Below are positions 50,839 to 61,733 of a stretch of 64,000 bases of DNA, in pieces. The number at the start of each line of letters is the position of its first letter. Position 1 is the first letter of the stretch. This DNA is from Nostoc sp. NMS9 (GTDB lineage Bacteria; Cyanobacteriota; Cyanobacteriia; Cyanobacteriales; Nostocaceae): the NCBI RefSeq assembly GCF_017114995.1, contig NZ_JABXKL010000032.1, forward strand, positions 62,001 to 126,000, read 5' to 3'. The notes below the pieces were generated by a model. It saw only the letters and a program-made list of their open reading frames with translations. It searched no databases and was not told the DNA's origin. Position numbers and translations under genes: made by a program.

Positions 50839-52686
50839 TCATCCCGCTTCATACAGGACTAGACTGGAAGCTTTTACTGTCAGTTCTTGTCCCGCAGATA
50901 GATGTTCAGCAGCTTTAGAACCAGGCCCAGACCATGAGGTATCAGCTGAGTCTAATATTTTATGGACATCGTGTTGACTTGGCAAAGTTACTGTCACCGA
51001 AGACGAATTGAAATTCATCACAAATATTATTTCACTCGATTCGCACCAACGCCGCACAATGACCACTTCTTTCTCTTCATCGCTAGTCGCTTCAATGAAA
51101 TTGCGGTCTTGGTTGAGAAGGGCTGGATGTGTCTTCCGTAAATTAATTAACTGACGATACCAATCCCACAGAACTTTGTGTTTTCCTTCTTTGCGTAATT
51201 CCCAATTAAGTTTAGACTTTAGGAAAGTTTCTGCTGATTCCGGGTCTGGGGGATCATCTGCATAGTGAAATGCTTCAAATTCTTGTTTGCGTCCGGCTCG
51301 AACTAATTGAATTAAATCTGGATCGGAGTGACTGACAAAGTAAATGAAGGGTGCTGTTTCGCCGTATTCTTCTCCCATGAATAACAGGGGTAAGTTGGGT
51401 GACAGCAACACAGCGCCAGCAGCTAACTTTAATCCTTCAAAAGAGATTCGCTGACTGAGGCGTTCTCCTTTCATTTGATTGCCGATTTGATCGTGATTCT
51501 GAATGCAGACTGTAAACTGTGACAAAGGGCGATCGCGGCAAGATACACCATGAAATCGTTTACGGTGTGGAGCATACTTCCAATCGTAGATAAAAGTATC
51601 GCTATAAGCTTTTGCTAAATCAGTACATTTCCCAAAATCTTCATAATATCCTTGGCGATCGCCTGTCAACAGTGTGTGCAATGCGTGGTGAAAATCATCA
51701 CTCCACTGAGCATCAAGACCATATCCACCCAATTCTGCCGGACGAATTATTTGCGGATTATTCATATCGCTTTCGGCAATTAGATGGCGTTTCCATTTTT
51801 GCCCTTGTTGTGAGAAATGATGAACTGCTTCCGCTAATTCCCACAAAAAATGCTTCGCTCCCAAGTCATAAATTGCTTGAATCGCATCCAGCCGCAATGC
51901 ATCTATATGGAATTCGCCCAACCAGTAAAGTGCATTTTGGATAAAATAATTTCGCACACCCTGACTATGGGCGTCATCGAAATTCATTGCTTCGCCCCAC
52001 GGCGTTTTGTAGGTTTTAGTAAAGTAGGGTGCGAACTGACTCATATAGTTGCCTTCCGGCCCAAAGTGGTTATACACCACATCCAGCACAACAGCGATAT
52101 TGTGCTGATGGCAAGCATTTACCAATTGCTTGAGTTCGGCTGGACTCCCGTAGGAATTTTGGACAGCATAAGGATAAACGCCATCATAGCCCCAGTTGCG
52201 ATATGCAAGAGTTGCTTGAATATGAGTGTCTCCCGGAACCTGAGAGATGGGCATGATTTCAATGGCGTTAATTCCCAGTTCCCTCAGTTCTGGTAAACGG
52301 GGAATGATCGCGGTGAAAGTTCCTTCCGGCGTGTATGTCCCGACGTGAACTTCATAGAAAATCATCGACTCCACAGGAATACCCGCCCATCCTTCATCAG
52401 TCCACTCAAAGTGATGATCGACAATTTGCGACGGCCCATGTACCCCTTCCGGTTGATACTGCGATGCCGGATCGGCAAAGGTGTCTTGGCCATTCAAGAC
52501 ATATCGATAAAGCGTACCCGGATACACATCGTTGATTTTCGTGTGCCAGTATCCCTCAGACTGAGGCTTGAGGGGAATTAACTGCTGTTCTGGCGTCAAA
52601 ATTTGTACCGTGACGCTATCTAATAGCGGAGACCAAACTGTAAATTCACACTCTCCGTTCCCCAAGTATTGAGCACCAATTTTCAC
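50839..52686 (-). CDS. treZ: Malto-oligosyltrehalose trehalohydrolase (likely GTG start at 52686)
   Basis: FYEVHVGTYTPEGTFTAIIPRLPELRELGINAIEIMPI; LRLDAIQAIYD; RBS-like gggagg before GTG AAA ATT GGT GCT; longer ORF start at 52764 lies in a dispersed repeat. Confidence 0.93.
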   Translation of the reverse strand: MKIGAQYLGNGECEFTVWSPLLDSVTVQILTPEQQLIPLKPQSEGYWHTKINDVYPGTLYRYVLNGQDTFADPASQYQPEGVHGPSQIVDHHFEWTDEGWAGIPVESMIFYEVHVGTYTPEGTFTAIIPRLPELRELGINAIEIMPISQVPGDTHIQATLAYRNWGYDGVYPYAVQNSYGSPAELKQLVNACHQHNIAVVLDVVYNHFGPEGNYMSQFAPYFTKTYKTPWGEAMNFDDAHSQGVRNYFIQNALYWLGEFHIDALRLDAIQAIYDLGAKHFLWELAEAVHHFSQQGQKWKRHLIAESDMNNPQIIRPAELGGYGLDAQWSDDFHHALHTLLTGDRQGYYEDFGKCTDLAKAYSDTFIYDWKYAPHRKRFHGVSCRDRPLSQFTVCIQNHDQIGNQMKGERLSQRISFEGLKLAAGAVLLSPNLPLLFMGEEYGETAPFIYFVSHSDPDLIQLVRAGRKQEFEAFHYADDPPDPESAETFLKSKLNWELRKEGKHKVLWDWYRQLINLRKTHPALLNQDRNFIEATSDEEKEVVIVRRWCESSEIIFVMNFNSSSVTVTLPSQHDVHKILDSADTSWSGPGSKAAEHLSAGQELTVKASSLVLYEAG

Positions 52687-53082
52687 GCAGTATCCTCCCG
52701 TCAGATTCTTTGTTGTGCCGAATTGTGGCGCGATGGCGTACCCGCCCGCAGTAGGCGATCGCAAATGTCATTGATTGCACAATGTTTACAAACACGCCAG
52801 ATAGCATAATGGTTGGTATAGCAGACTTTTTGCTAGCATCTGGAGGCGGATTTTTGACTAAAATAAACTCTGTCTAATGACAAATAAAAAGACAGGGGAG
52901 TACAGTTCGGTTAAGGTTTTTTGATGAAAATTCTAGATCGCAAAACTGATTATTGTAGAGACGGCGATTCATCGCGTCTCTTGCCTTAACCAACAGTATT
53001 GAGAGGCAAGAGGCAGGAATTTTGAAACCCACGGAGGTAGGTAAAGCCTCATGTAGCTAAGGTTTCTAACTACCTATTTAAC

Positions 53083-53490
53083 TTAAGTTGACTTGCAGCT
53101 ACCATCCACACAGTACGATGATTGATATGTATGAGAACGCTTACCAAAGAGTGCGTAGCGGTTATCGCGGATTTGTTCGTAAAAGCGATCGCCTGCCCAT
53201 TTCATCCCCGGTAAGGCTCGATAAGCGTCTACAAATATACTTCCTGCTGGCAATAACCGCCCAATTTCTTCTGCTGCATTACTACCTTGCCAACGTCTCT
53301 CAGGTACATTGCCATCAATTAAAATCACCCCCTGTTCGCAATCTTGGGCTGAAATTCCCCACTGTAAAAGTGTCTGCTCATCTTGCATGGGACTGTAGCG
53401 AAACAGCTTTCCTTGGTCTAAAGTTTCTAGCAATTGCACCAAGCTAACGCAGAGATTACAATTCCCGTCGTAGATTACGTAGTAATTCAT
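53083..53490 (-). CDS. DCC-family thiol-disulfide oxidoreductase (DUF393)
   Basis: YYVIYDGNCNLCVSLVQLLE...FVDAYRALPGMKWAGDRFYEQI. Confidence 0.82.
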   Translation of the reverse strand: MNYYVIYDGNCNLCVSLVQLLETLDQGKLFRYSPMQDEQTLLQWGISAQDCEQGVILIDGNVPERRWQGSNAAEEIGRLLPAGSIFVDAYRALPGMKWAGDRFYEQIRDNRYALFGKRSHTYQSSYCVDGSCKST

Positions 53491-53819
53491 AAAAATAATG
53501 GCTCTTTGGCAATTGAATTGTCGGATGTGTCTAAAACACAACTTTGGTATTCTAGCTTAGAAAACTGTAGCGATCGCTTTTGCCTCACCGAAGCAGTACT
53601 AAGTAATGCGATTCACCTCAGCCAAAACAAAATTTCATTTGTGAATTGGTAGCGGCGATAGCGTAGGTAAGTCGAATCTTTGAGCGTCGGAGTCCCCCAC
53701 CTCACATCTTGCACCTCGCATTTTCCAAGTACCTTATTGAGGCGCAATAAGTAATAAAATTAACTTTTTATTGTGGGTGTTCTGAGATAAGGATAGTATT
53801 TTGCATAACCATTTGTTGT

Positions 53820-54551
53820 TTAGATCAGACTGCGACCGATACTGGCTCCACCGTCTACAAATAAGGTTTGTCCTGTGATGAACGCTGCTCCATCAGAGCA
53901 GAAGAAGGCGATCGCAGCAGCAATTTCGTCAAGCTGACCGAACCGACCCATTGGAATCATGCTTGAATAAAGGTGTTCTTCCTTAATGCCAGGGGAAACT
54001 TTTTCATGAAACATTTCAGTTTCAATCGTTCCCGGAGCGATCGCATTCACGGTAATTCCAGTTTTTGCTAGTTCTAGCGCCCAGGTGCGGGTCAAGCTGA
54101 TGACTCCTGCTTTAGCCGCCGAATAACTGGTGCGATTAGGAAAACCCAAAGCTGCGAGGCTGGAAATGTTCACAATGCGTCCCCATCCCGATTGTTTCAT
54201 GCTTGGCAGCAGCGCTTGTGTGAGCTGCACTGCCGGACGTAAATTAAGATCCAAAACATTGCTCAAATCCTGCAAATTGATTTCTTCCAGAGGCTGTGCC
54301 TGACTCAAGCCGACATTGTTGACCAAACCTGTGATGGAGTAGCTAGCAGTCAACTCTGCTAGCACAGACTTTGTTTGCTCAAGATTCGCTAGATCAATGC
54401 TGACGAATTGGCCAGGAAAAGGAGCTTTCGGTGGACGTCGTGCCACCCCAATAATTTTATGTCCTTGATTTGCCAGATAATCAGCCGTGGCGCGCCCAAT
54501 GCCTTTGCTTGCACCTGTGATCAAGATTGTACGTGGGGTGTTAAAATTCAT
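53820..54551 (-). CDS. SDR family oxidoreductase
   Basis: ILITGASKGIGRATADYLA; LVNNVGLSQ; YSAAK; GASIGRSLI. Confidence 0.94.
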   Translation of the reverse strand: MNFNTPRTILITGASKGIGRATADYLANQGHKIIGVARRPPKAPFPGQFVSIDLANLEQTKSVLAELTASYSITGLVNNVGLSQAQPLEEINLQDLSNVLDLNLRPAVQLTQALLPSMKQSGWGRIVNISSLAALGFPNRTSYSAAKAGVISLTRTWALELAKTGITVNAIAPGTIETEMFHEKVSPGIKEEHLYSSMIPMGRFGQLDEIAAAIAFFCSDGAAFITGQTLFVDGGASIGRSLI

Positions 54552-54655
54552 GGGTTATTGTTCTTGGTAGTGGCTCGAATCAAGATTTTATTTATTCTTC
54601 TACAATAATGGCTGGTTTATTTCCGCCGTGCTGTACTAGTGACATGAATACTGAT

Positions 54656-55261
54656 TCAAATATGCATAATATCGTCGAGTTTAAGTTGTAAATTTGGCAA
54701 GACATCAGAAGAAATAGTATCTCTTAAGCGATATTGTTGTAGCTGGTACACACCGTTAACTAACTGACAAACGGTAAAGGTGGGTTGTTTGGGATTGCCG
54801 ATAAACTGCAAACCACCCAAGCCACGAAAGTCTACAATCCAATATTCTGGGATGTTAAGAAAAGCGTATTCTTCCACTTTTCTTGCATAATCGTCTTGCC
54901 AATTAGTACTTACAACTTCAGCAACAAGTTTAATTGTATTGCCGTTACAAATAATCGGTTCTTTTTGCCAGAGTGGTTCTTTACTAAGTTCTGCTTTATC
55001 TAAAACAATTACATCAGGACGAAGTGCTGTGGCTTCAGCCGCCGATGGTTTAATCAGACAAGTTTTTGGAATTAGCCATTTTAAATTAGAATTAAAAATT
55101 TCGACATAGTTTCTACCAGCGATATTACCTGCAACAGCTTCGTGTAGCCCTGTAGGTTCCATGTCTCTTAGTTGTCCGTCGATTAATTCGTAGCGTGTAT
55201 TATCACCATATTCAGCTATAAATTCCTCGAAGGTAAGTAGTTTGGGCGAGGTGTAAGTCAT
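54656..55261 (-). CDS. Uma2 family (DUF820) protein, intact
   Basis: LLTFEEFIAEYGDNTRYELIDGQL; RPDVIVLDKAELSKEPLW; VVSTNWQDDYARKVEEYAFLNIPEYWIVDFRGLGG. Confidence 0.92.
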   Translation of the reverse strand: MTYTSPKLLTFEEFIAEYGDNTRYELIDGQLRDMEPTGLHEAVAGNIAGRNYVEIFNSNLKWLIPKTCLIKPSAAEATALRPDVIVLDKAELSKEPLWQKEPIICNGNTIKLVAEVVSTNWQDDYARKVEEYAFLNIPEYWIVDFRGLGGLQFIGNPKQPTFTVCQLVNGVYQLQQYRLRDTISSDVLPNLQLKLDDIMHI

Positions 55262-55650
55262 TATGTCTTATTTTGACTTGACGTAGGCTTATTATACAGC
55301 ATTGCTATGCCCCTACAGCATGGTCTGCGATCGCAGGATAATTAAGAAAATCCTAAAACAATCCATTTTTTAATGCACATCACGATGCCTTTGTACAGCA
55401 TGAAAGTCCTACAATCATAGTTTCCAAACAAGGACTATAGAATGTTTATATATAAATTATTCTCGCCACAAAAAATAATTAGCATTCTTATTTTTTAACA
55501 AAAAAATCTTGTGGATTGATTCCTATTTAATATATAGTCTTTTTTCGTACACACATTGGCACAAGAAAATACTGGATGCTTGCGACATGTAAGTATATCC
55601 TTAATTTTCAGACTTTGTATCTTAAAACACCAATTACCTAATAAACAAGT

Positions 55651-56175
55651 ATGGCTAATATCACTGGAACCCCTCTAAACGATGTTCTTAACGCTACTAT
55701 TGGCAACGATGTAATCAATGGACTGAATGGAGATGACCGCTTAACAGGGAATGCTGGAGTCAATACTCTGAACGGTGGTTCGGGTGATGACAACCTTGAT
55801 GGTAGAGATGGTAATGATATTCTAATTGGCGGATTGGGTAGAGATATCTTAGCTGGTGGAGCAGGAGCTGATATCTTCCGTTACAACAGTGCTTTAGAGG
55901 GTGGCGATATTATCAATGACTTAAAGGCATCTCAAGGTGATAAAATCCAAGTTTCTGCATCTGGATTCGGAGGTGGACTCGTAGTAGGGCAATTACAACG
56001 TTCTCAATTAACTCTTGGTAGTGCTTTCACCAATCCTAACCAACGCTTTAGATTTGACACCAGTAGCTCGATTCTATTCTTTGACAAAGATGGTAGCGGT
56101 TCGCAATTTGGCTCCGTCGAAATTGCTAGAATAAACGGCGTTAACGGCCCTCAAATTATCGAAGTAATCGCCTAG
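55651..56175 (+). CDS. RTX/hemolysin-type calcium-binding repeat protein
   Basis: LNGGSGDDNLDGRDGNDILIGGLGRDILAGGAGADIFRY. Confidence 0.88.
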   Translation: MANITGTPLNDVLNATIGNDVINGLNGDDRLTGNAGVNTLNGGSGDDNLDGRDGNDILIGGLGRDILAGGAGADIFRYNSALEGGDIINDLKASQGDKIQVSASGFGGGLVVGQLQRSQLTLGSAFTNPNQRFRFDTSSSILFFDKDGSGSQFGSVEIARINGVNGPQIIEVIA

Positions 56176-56529
56176 AAGATTTTGGATTTTAGATTTTAGG
56201 GTCGGGTGCCGTAGCTAGATGGACTATGGCACCATTAGCAGACATCAAAAAACCTAGAAGCCGAGTTTCGTAAATTTAAAAACCTAGTTATAGAAAAATA
56301 TTCAATTTCAATTTTATCATATTATTAAAACAACAGTATATTTAATAATTTATTTTTGTAGGTTGGGTAACGCTAAAGCTCAACCTACAAATTTTTATTT
56401 TTTAGCCTTAACCGAGTAGTATTGCAAAGCGACCGTTGCATTTAAATAGCAAAACATCGCCCCCGGTTTCCAGTTATCATGCTTTTGGAATGATATTTGC
56501 TTAGTTTTTTCATTAAAGAGAAAATATTC

Positions 56530-57579
56530 ATGAGATACAAACTCTTGGGCAAAAGCGGGTTAAGAGTCTCTGAACTCTCCTTGGGAACCATGACCTTTGG
56601 TGAAGATTGGGGTTGGGGTGCATCTGTTGACGAAAGTCGTAAAATCTTTGATAGCTATGTAGAAGCAGGGGGAAATTTCATTGACACCGCCAACGGTTAT
56701 ACCGATGGTAGCAGTGAAAAAATTGTTGGTGAGTTGATTGCTAAAGAACGGGAACGCTTTGTAGTTGCGACAAAATATTCCTTTCCCTTGCGGATGAATG
56801 ACAAGAAGGGCGACCCTAATGCCAGTGGAAACCATCGCAAGAATTTAATTCAATCTTTGGAAGGTAGTCTCAAACGCCTGAATACCGATTACATTGATTT
56901 ATTCTGGTTGCACGCTTGGGATTTCACAACACCGATTGAAGAAGTCTTGCGATCGCTTGATGATGTAGTGCGTCAAGGTAAAGTACTTTACATTGGCATT
57001 TCTGACACACCCGCTTGGATTGTTTCCCAAGCAAATACCATCGCCCATTATCAAGGATGGACGCAGTTTGTTGCTCTGCAAATTGAGTATAGTTTGATTC
57101 AGCGGACACCAGAGCGGGACTTGATCCCGATGGCAAAAGCTTTGGATTTGGCAGTAACGCCGTGGTCGCCCTTGGGTGGTGGAGTGCTCACAGGAAAGTA
57201 TAACAAACCCAGTCAAGAAGGCGGTGAACAAGGGCGAGTAGCGAGTTTAGGGGGAGAAGTTTCTGAAAAGAATTTAGCAATCGCGCAAGTTGTCAGTGAA
57301 GTTGCGACAGAAATTGGACACACACCTTCACAGGTAGCATTAGCTTGGTTACGTGCTCAAAGTGGTGTGATTATTCCGATCGTTGGCGCACGTAAGTTAA
57401 CCCAGTTTCAAGATAACTTAGCTTCCATTGATGTCAGCCTCTCGCCAGAACATCTGCAACGGTTAGATGAAGTCAGTCAAATTGAACTGGGTTTTCCTCA
57501 TGACTTTTTGCAAAATAATGATATTCGCGATCGCCTTTTCGGTGGTACATTCAATACCATAGAAAACCATCGTATCTGA
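56530..57579 (+). CDS. Aldo/keto reductase
   Basis: MRYKLLGKSGLRVSELSLGTMTFGEDWGWG; FIDTANGY; DYIDLFWLHAWD. Confidence 0.93.
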   Translation: MRYKLLGKSGLRVSELSLGTMTFGEDWGWGASVDESRKIFDSYVEAGGNFIDTANGYTDGSSEKIVGELIAKERERFVVATKYSFPLRMNDKKGDPNASGNHRKNLIQSLEGSLKRLNTDYIDLFWLHAWDFTTPIEEVLRSLDDVVRQGKVLYIGISDTPAWIVSQANTIAHYQGWTQFVALQIEYSLIQRTPERDLIPMAKALDLAVTPWSPLGGGVLTGKYNKPSQEGGEQGRVASLGGEVSEKNLAIAQVVSEVATEIGHTPSQVALAWLRAQSGVIIPIVGARKLTQFQDNLASIDVSLSPEHLQRLDEVSQIELGFPHDFLQNNDIRDRLFGGTFNTIENHRI

Positions 57580-57693
57580 CCAAGAGTCATAACCAGTAAC
57601 ACATTCAGCCATTAATATAATCTGTCGTCAGAGAGTTTCGCACAGCCAACCAAAATCTGTAAAGTTAAATGCAAAAGGCATTAACGTAGAACT

Positions 57694-58266
57694 ATGAGCG
57701 ACAACACTATTACATCACGTTTGTACCCCACTCGTATTGACATTCCCGCTGAAGCGCGAGTGCAAATCGTGGTACTTCTCAACCAAAGCTTGGCAGCTAC
57801 TTCGGATCTAAAAACCCAAGCAAAGCAAGCGCACTGGAATGTAAAAGGAACTGACTTCTACCAGTTACATCTATTATTTGATGAACTTGCTGGGGAATTG
57901 GAAGAGTACATCGATTTGATAGCTGAACGCGTCACAGCTTTAGGTGGATACGCTTTCGGAACAGCCCGCGCCGCAGCTAGTAATTCCATCCTGCCAGAAT
58001 ACCCCTTAGATATTTTGGATGGCAAAGACCATGTGACAGCCTTGGCAGATCGCTTTGCATCCTATGCTAAACATCTCCGGGAAGCGATCGATAAAACTGA
58101 TGAATTAGGCGACCTCGATACTGCTGACCTTTACACGGAAATTTCCCGCACCATTGACAAACGACTCTGGTTCTTAGAAGCTCATCTGCAAGTAGCAGAA
58201 ATTAAGGCAGAGAATGGCAAAGCGAGTACTACTCAAACTCAAAGGATACCTGCTGGTGTAAATTAA
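57694..58266 (+). CDS. dps: Dps family ferritin-like protein
   Basis: LLNQSLAATSDLKTQAKQAHWNVKGTDFYQLHLLFDELAGELEEYIDLIAERVTALGG. Confidence 0.92.
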   Translation: MSDNTITSRLYPTRIDIPAEARVQIVVLLNQSLAATSDLKTQAKQAHWNVKGTDFYQLHLLFDELAGELEEYIDLIAERVTALGGYAFGTARAAASNSILPEYPLDILDGKDHVTALADRFASYAKHLREAIDKTDELGDLDTADLYTEISRTIDKRLWFLEAHLQVAEIKAENGKASTTQTQRIPAGVN

Positions 58267-58570
58267 GCACTTTTGAGAGACACTTGATTTACTAATAGGG
58301 TGCATTAAACTAAAGCTTAAAGCACCCTATTTCAACGTTATCTTGATATGAGTTCGACAAAACTCTCTACCTGGAACTAAAGTTCAAAAGTGTCCCTCTC
58401 CAAGTCAGTGAGGGACACTTTTGTATGGTAAAAATAGGCAGAGGTTATTAAACCTCTTGCACAAATGCAAAATTCGCCCACCCTGCGGGATCTTGCTACA
58501 ACCCCCAACCCGTCTCCCAATATTAGGAGAAGGGGAGCTAAATTAAAAATCCTTCTCCCAAGGTTGGGCT

Positions 58571-58765
58571 ATGGTGTATACACAAGTCAGATCCAGTTTT
58601 ACCCCACGCTTGGGATCAGCCAGAAAGCCCTCATGTAGAGACGCGATTTATCGCGTCTAAAAGACTGGCACGTTAACAAGACGCGATAAATCGCCGTCTC
58701 TACAGAGAATATACTCGTCAATTATTCCTTGACAGACTACTATTTCCAACTTGTGTGTACACCAT
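58571..58765. mobile_element. 195-bp MITE-like element with ~17-bp TIRs, nested in another palindromic element
   Basis: atggtgtatacacaagt ... acttgtgtgtacaccat; flanking direct repeat ccaaggttggg at 58558-58568 and 58769-58779. Confidence 0.75.
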
Positions 58766-59163
58766 AGGCCAAGGTTGGGAGAGGGATTTAGGGTGAGGGC
58801 TTTTGATTCATACAAGAAGTCTATTGATTCGGCTAATTAGACAGACATTATATGAGCCGTCGAATTCACGTTACCTCGATCGGATTTTTGATATGTGTCT
58901 AACACAGGCTAGCAGCTAATCTTGTTGTGCAAAAATTGAAATTGCAGTAATTTAGTTTTTTAAGAGTGTATTTTATTCAATTAAAAATATCTGTCAAATT
59001 TCACAGTATCTTTTTAGTAAGTACGCCACTTTTAAGTGCGTACTTTTCATTTTATATGTATATACTTTACTATTTAAATAGTTACAAATTAGTTCTAATC
59101 AATCAGAATTCTAAATTTTGAATTCTAAATTCTTCTAAAAACAATTAACAACGAGGTAAATTT

Positions 59164-59880
59164 ATGTCTCAAAATACAATTACCCACTTAATTCACGATC
59201 GCAATGCCCGTGGTCACGCTAAAATGGGCTGGCTCGATAGTTATCACACATTTTCCTTCGGTAGTTTTTACGATCCCAACCGCATGGGATTTCGCTCTCT
59301 ACGGGTAATTAACGACGATCGCATCGCCCCTGGTGCTGGATTCCCTACCCACAGCCATCGTGACATGGAAATCCTCACATACGTCTTAGAAGGTGCTGTA
59401 GAGCATAAAGACAGCTTGGGTACTGGCTCGGTGATTCGCCCTGGTGATGCCCAAATTATGAGTGCTGGAACTGGAATCAGCCACAGTGAATTTAATCCCT
59501 CACCAACTGAACCACTACACTTACTACAAATCTGGATTTTTCCCGATCGAGAAGGGTTAGCACCAAGATATGAACAAAAAGCTTTTCCTCTAGAAGAAAA
59601 ACGCGGCAAATTACGCTTAATAGCTGCTAAAGATGGGCGCGATGGTGCTGTGACAATTTACCAAGATGTTGATTTATACACATCTGTTTTAGAGTCAGGT
59701 GATGTTGTTAATTATCAAGTCAAACCCGCTCGCTATGCCTGGTTACAAGTAGCGCGAGGCATAGTCAACTTAAATGGTGAAGAACTCAGAGCCGGTGATG
59801 GTGTACAAATCAACGGCGAAGAACAGCTAGAAATTAGCACCAACATCGGCGGCGAAATCTTGCTTTTCGATTTAGGCTAA
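59164..59880 (+). CDS. Pirin family protein
   Basis: [66 protein letters not shown]. Confidence 0.95.
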   Translation: MSQNTITHLIHDRNARGHAKMGWLDSYHTFSFGSFYDPNRMGFRSLRVINDDRIAPGAGFPTHSHRDMEILTYVLEGAVEHKDSLGTGSVIRPGDAQIMSAGTGISHSEFNPSPTEPLHLLQIWIFPDREGLAPRYEQKAFPLEEKRGKLRLIAAKDGRDGAVTIYQDVDLYTSVLESGDVVNYQVKPARYAWLQVARGIVNLNGEELRAGDGVQINGEEQLEISTNIGGEILLFDLG

Positions 59881-59896
59881 TATTGCAGCTAAAAGG

Positions 59897-59990
59897 GCGG
59901 TTAAAAACCGCGTCTAAACAAAACCTGCGGAAGCAGGTTATAACAAGGGGCTTAAGCCCCTTGTTTTGTCTTAGTCCGCGCAGACGGACT
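59897..59990 (+). other. Four consecutive short hairpins, structured intergenic element
   Basis: gcggtt-aaa-aaccgc; aacctgc-ggaa-gcaggtt; aacaaggggcttaagccccttgtt; agtccg-cgcaga-cggact. Confidence 0.6.
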
Positions 59991-60133
59991 TTGCCTGTGT
60001 AAAATGAGACTGTTGGAAAACTATATCCAAATCACGGTTATACTTTCTCATAAAACCACCAAAATACTTGGGGGCAATGGACAAAAAGTTCTTAGTTTGG
60101 GAAAGATGTATCAGACTTTAATAAGTATTAGAG

Positions 60134-60847
60134 GTGGCTGTAATGCCGACGATTCATTTTGTGGATGGTGAAAAAGGCGGGGTAGGAAAGTCTCTCTTTG
60201 CCAGGACAATGATTCAGTATTGTCTGGATAAGAGAATCCCATTTGTACCAGTGGAGACAGATAGATCGAATCCAGATGTAGCAGGGGTATATAAGGAGAT
60301 ATGTAAGTATGCTGTGTTTAGTGAGAATGAACGACAGGCAAATAAGGCAGATAGAATATTTGAGTGGGCGATAGAGAAGCCAGTAATTGTTAATTTAGCT
60401 GCACAATCGCATAGAGCAGTACAAGGGTGGATTGAATCTAATCAATTACTTGAACTAGGAAGTTCGCAGGGAGTTCTGTTTTGCAAATGGTTTGTATCGA
60501 CAGGAGGATATGACAGCATCAACCTGTTTACTCAGTCAGTGAATACTTACGGTGAGAAAATCCCTCATATTCTGGTGAGGAATTTAGGGCTGTGTGATGA
60601 TTGGGAGCATCTAGAGTCAGACTCCAACTATCAGAACATAGTAAATAAATATCAGATAAAAGTTATAGATTTTCCGAAGTTAGCATACAGAGAAAGAAAC
60701 ATAATTGACCAAAATCGCCTGACTTTTGCAGAAGCTAGAGAGTATAAAGAATTTGGGATAATTGGGAAACAGAGAATAGTGAATTTTCTGAAGCTTGCTT
60801 ATGGTGCTTTTGAGAAAGTAGGTATCTGGTATGAAAAAGTTGAGTAG
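60134..60847 (+). CDS. ParA/MinD-like P-loop NTPase, orphan, possibly of plasmid origin
   Basis: IHFVDGEKGGVGKSLFARTMIQYCLDK; PVETDRSNPDVAG. Confidence 0.7.
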   Translation: MAVMPTIHFVDGEKGGVGKSLFARTMIQYCLDKRIPFVPVETDRSNPDVAGVYKEICKYAVFSENERQANKADRIFEWAIEKPVIVNLAAQSHRAVQGWIESNQLLELGSSQGVLFCKWFVSTGGYDSINLFTQSVNTYGEKIPHILVRNLGLCDDWEHLESDSNYQNIVNKYQIKVIDFPKLAYRERNIIDQNRLTFAEAREYKEFGIIGKQRIVNFLKLAYGAFEKVGIWYEKVE

Positions 60848-61002
60848 CAGTCATTAGTCATTGGTCATTGGTCATTAGTACCAATGACTTTGGAGAAACC
60901 TTAACAGGAGATTGGATGGGGGTGTGATGGTGTACCCGCCCACCGTAGGCGATCGCTTTGCGAATTTGACTACAATGCTTAGAAAGAGTAGCTAAAACCT
61001 AA

Positions 61003-61725
61003 ATGTCTAAAAAGTCCGATTCTCAGTTTCAAAATCTTTTTAGTTCACCCAAATCAACTAACTGGGACGAAAGATTAGCCCAAATAGCTTATCGCTTTAA
61101 CCGAGAATATCAAGGTGAAACCTTTGAACTCCCAGCAGAAGTACAGGCAATGCCGATATTTTGCGAGTGGATTGCTGGAAGTTTCTCAGGGAGAATTGCT
61201 TCCCCTTTTTGGGAAATTGCTAAACCTCAAAAAAACCAACACTGTATAGATATTGGCTGTGGGATCAGCTTTTTAATCTATCCTTGGCGGGATTGGCAAG
61301 CATTTTTTCATGGGCAAGAAATTAGTAATATGGCACGCGATACCCTGAATTCTCGTGGGCCACAGTTGAATTCTAAGCTGTTCAAAGGTGTTGAGTTGGG
61401 AGCAGCCCATCAGTTAAACTATTCATCAGAGCAGTTTGACCTGGTGATCGCCACAGGATTTAGCTGCTATTTTCCCCTCGAATATTGGGATGCTGTACTA
61501 GCAGAAGTCAAGCGGGTGTTAAAACCAGGTGGACATTTTGTATTTGACGTTCTCAATCCAGAACAGCCTTTAGCGGAAGATTGGGCAGTTCTGGAAACCT
61601 ATTTAGGGGCTGAGGTGTTTTTAGAGCCTTTGGCTAAGTGGGAAAAAACGATTAAGGCCGCTGGTGCTAAAGTCGTAACGCATAAATCAGGGGAATTATT
61701 CGAGTTGTATAAGGTGCGATTTTAA
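61003..61725 (+). CDS. Class I SAM-dependent methyltransferase
   Basis: HCIDIGCGISFLIYPW; FDLVIATGFSCYFPLEYWDAVLAEVKRVLKPGGHFVFDVL. Confidence 0.88.
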   Translation: MSKKSDSQFQNLFSSPKSTNWDERLAQIAYRFNREYQGETFELPAEVQAMPIFCEWIAGSFSGRIASPFWEIAKPQKNQHCIDIGCGISFLIYPWRDWQAFFHGQEISNMARDTLNSRGPQLNSKLFKGVELGAAHQLNYSSEQFDLVIATGFSCYFPLEYWDAVLAEVKRVLKPGGHFVFDVLNPEQPLAEDWAVLETYLGAEVFLEPLAKWEKTIKAAGAKVVTHKSGELFELYKVRF

Positions 61726-61733
61726 AAATCTTA

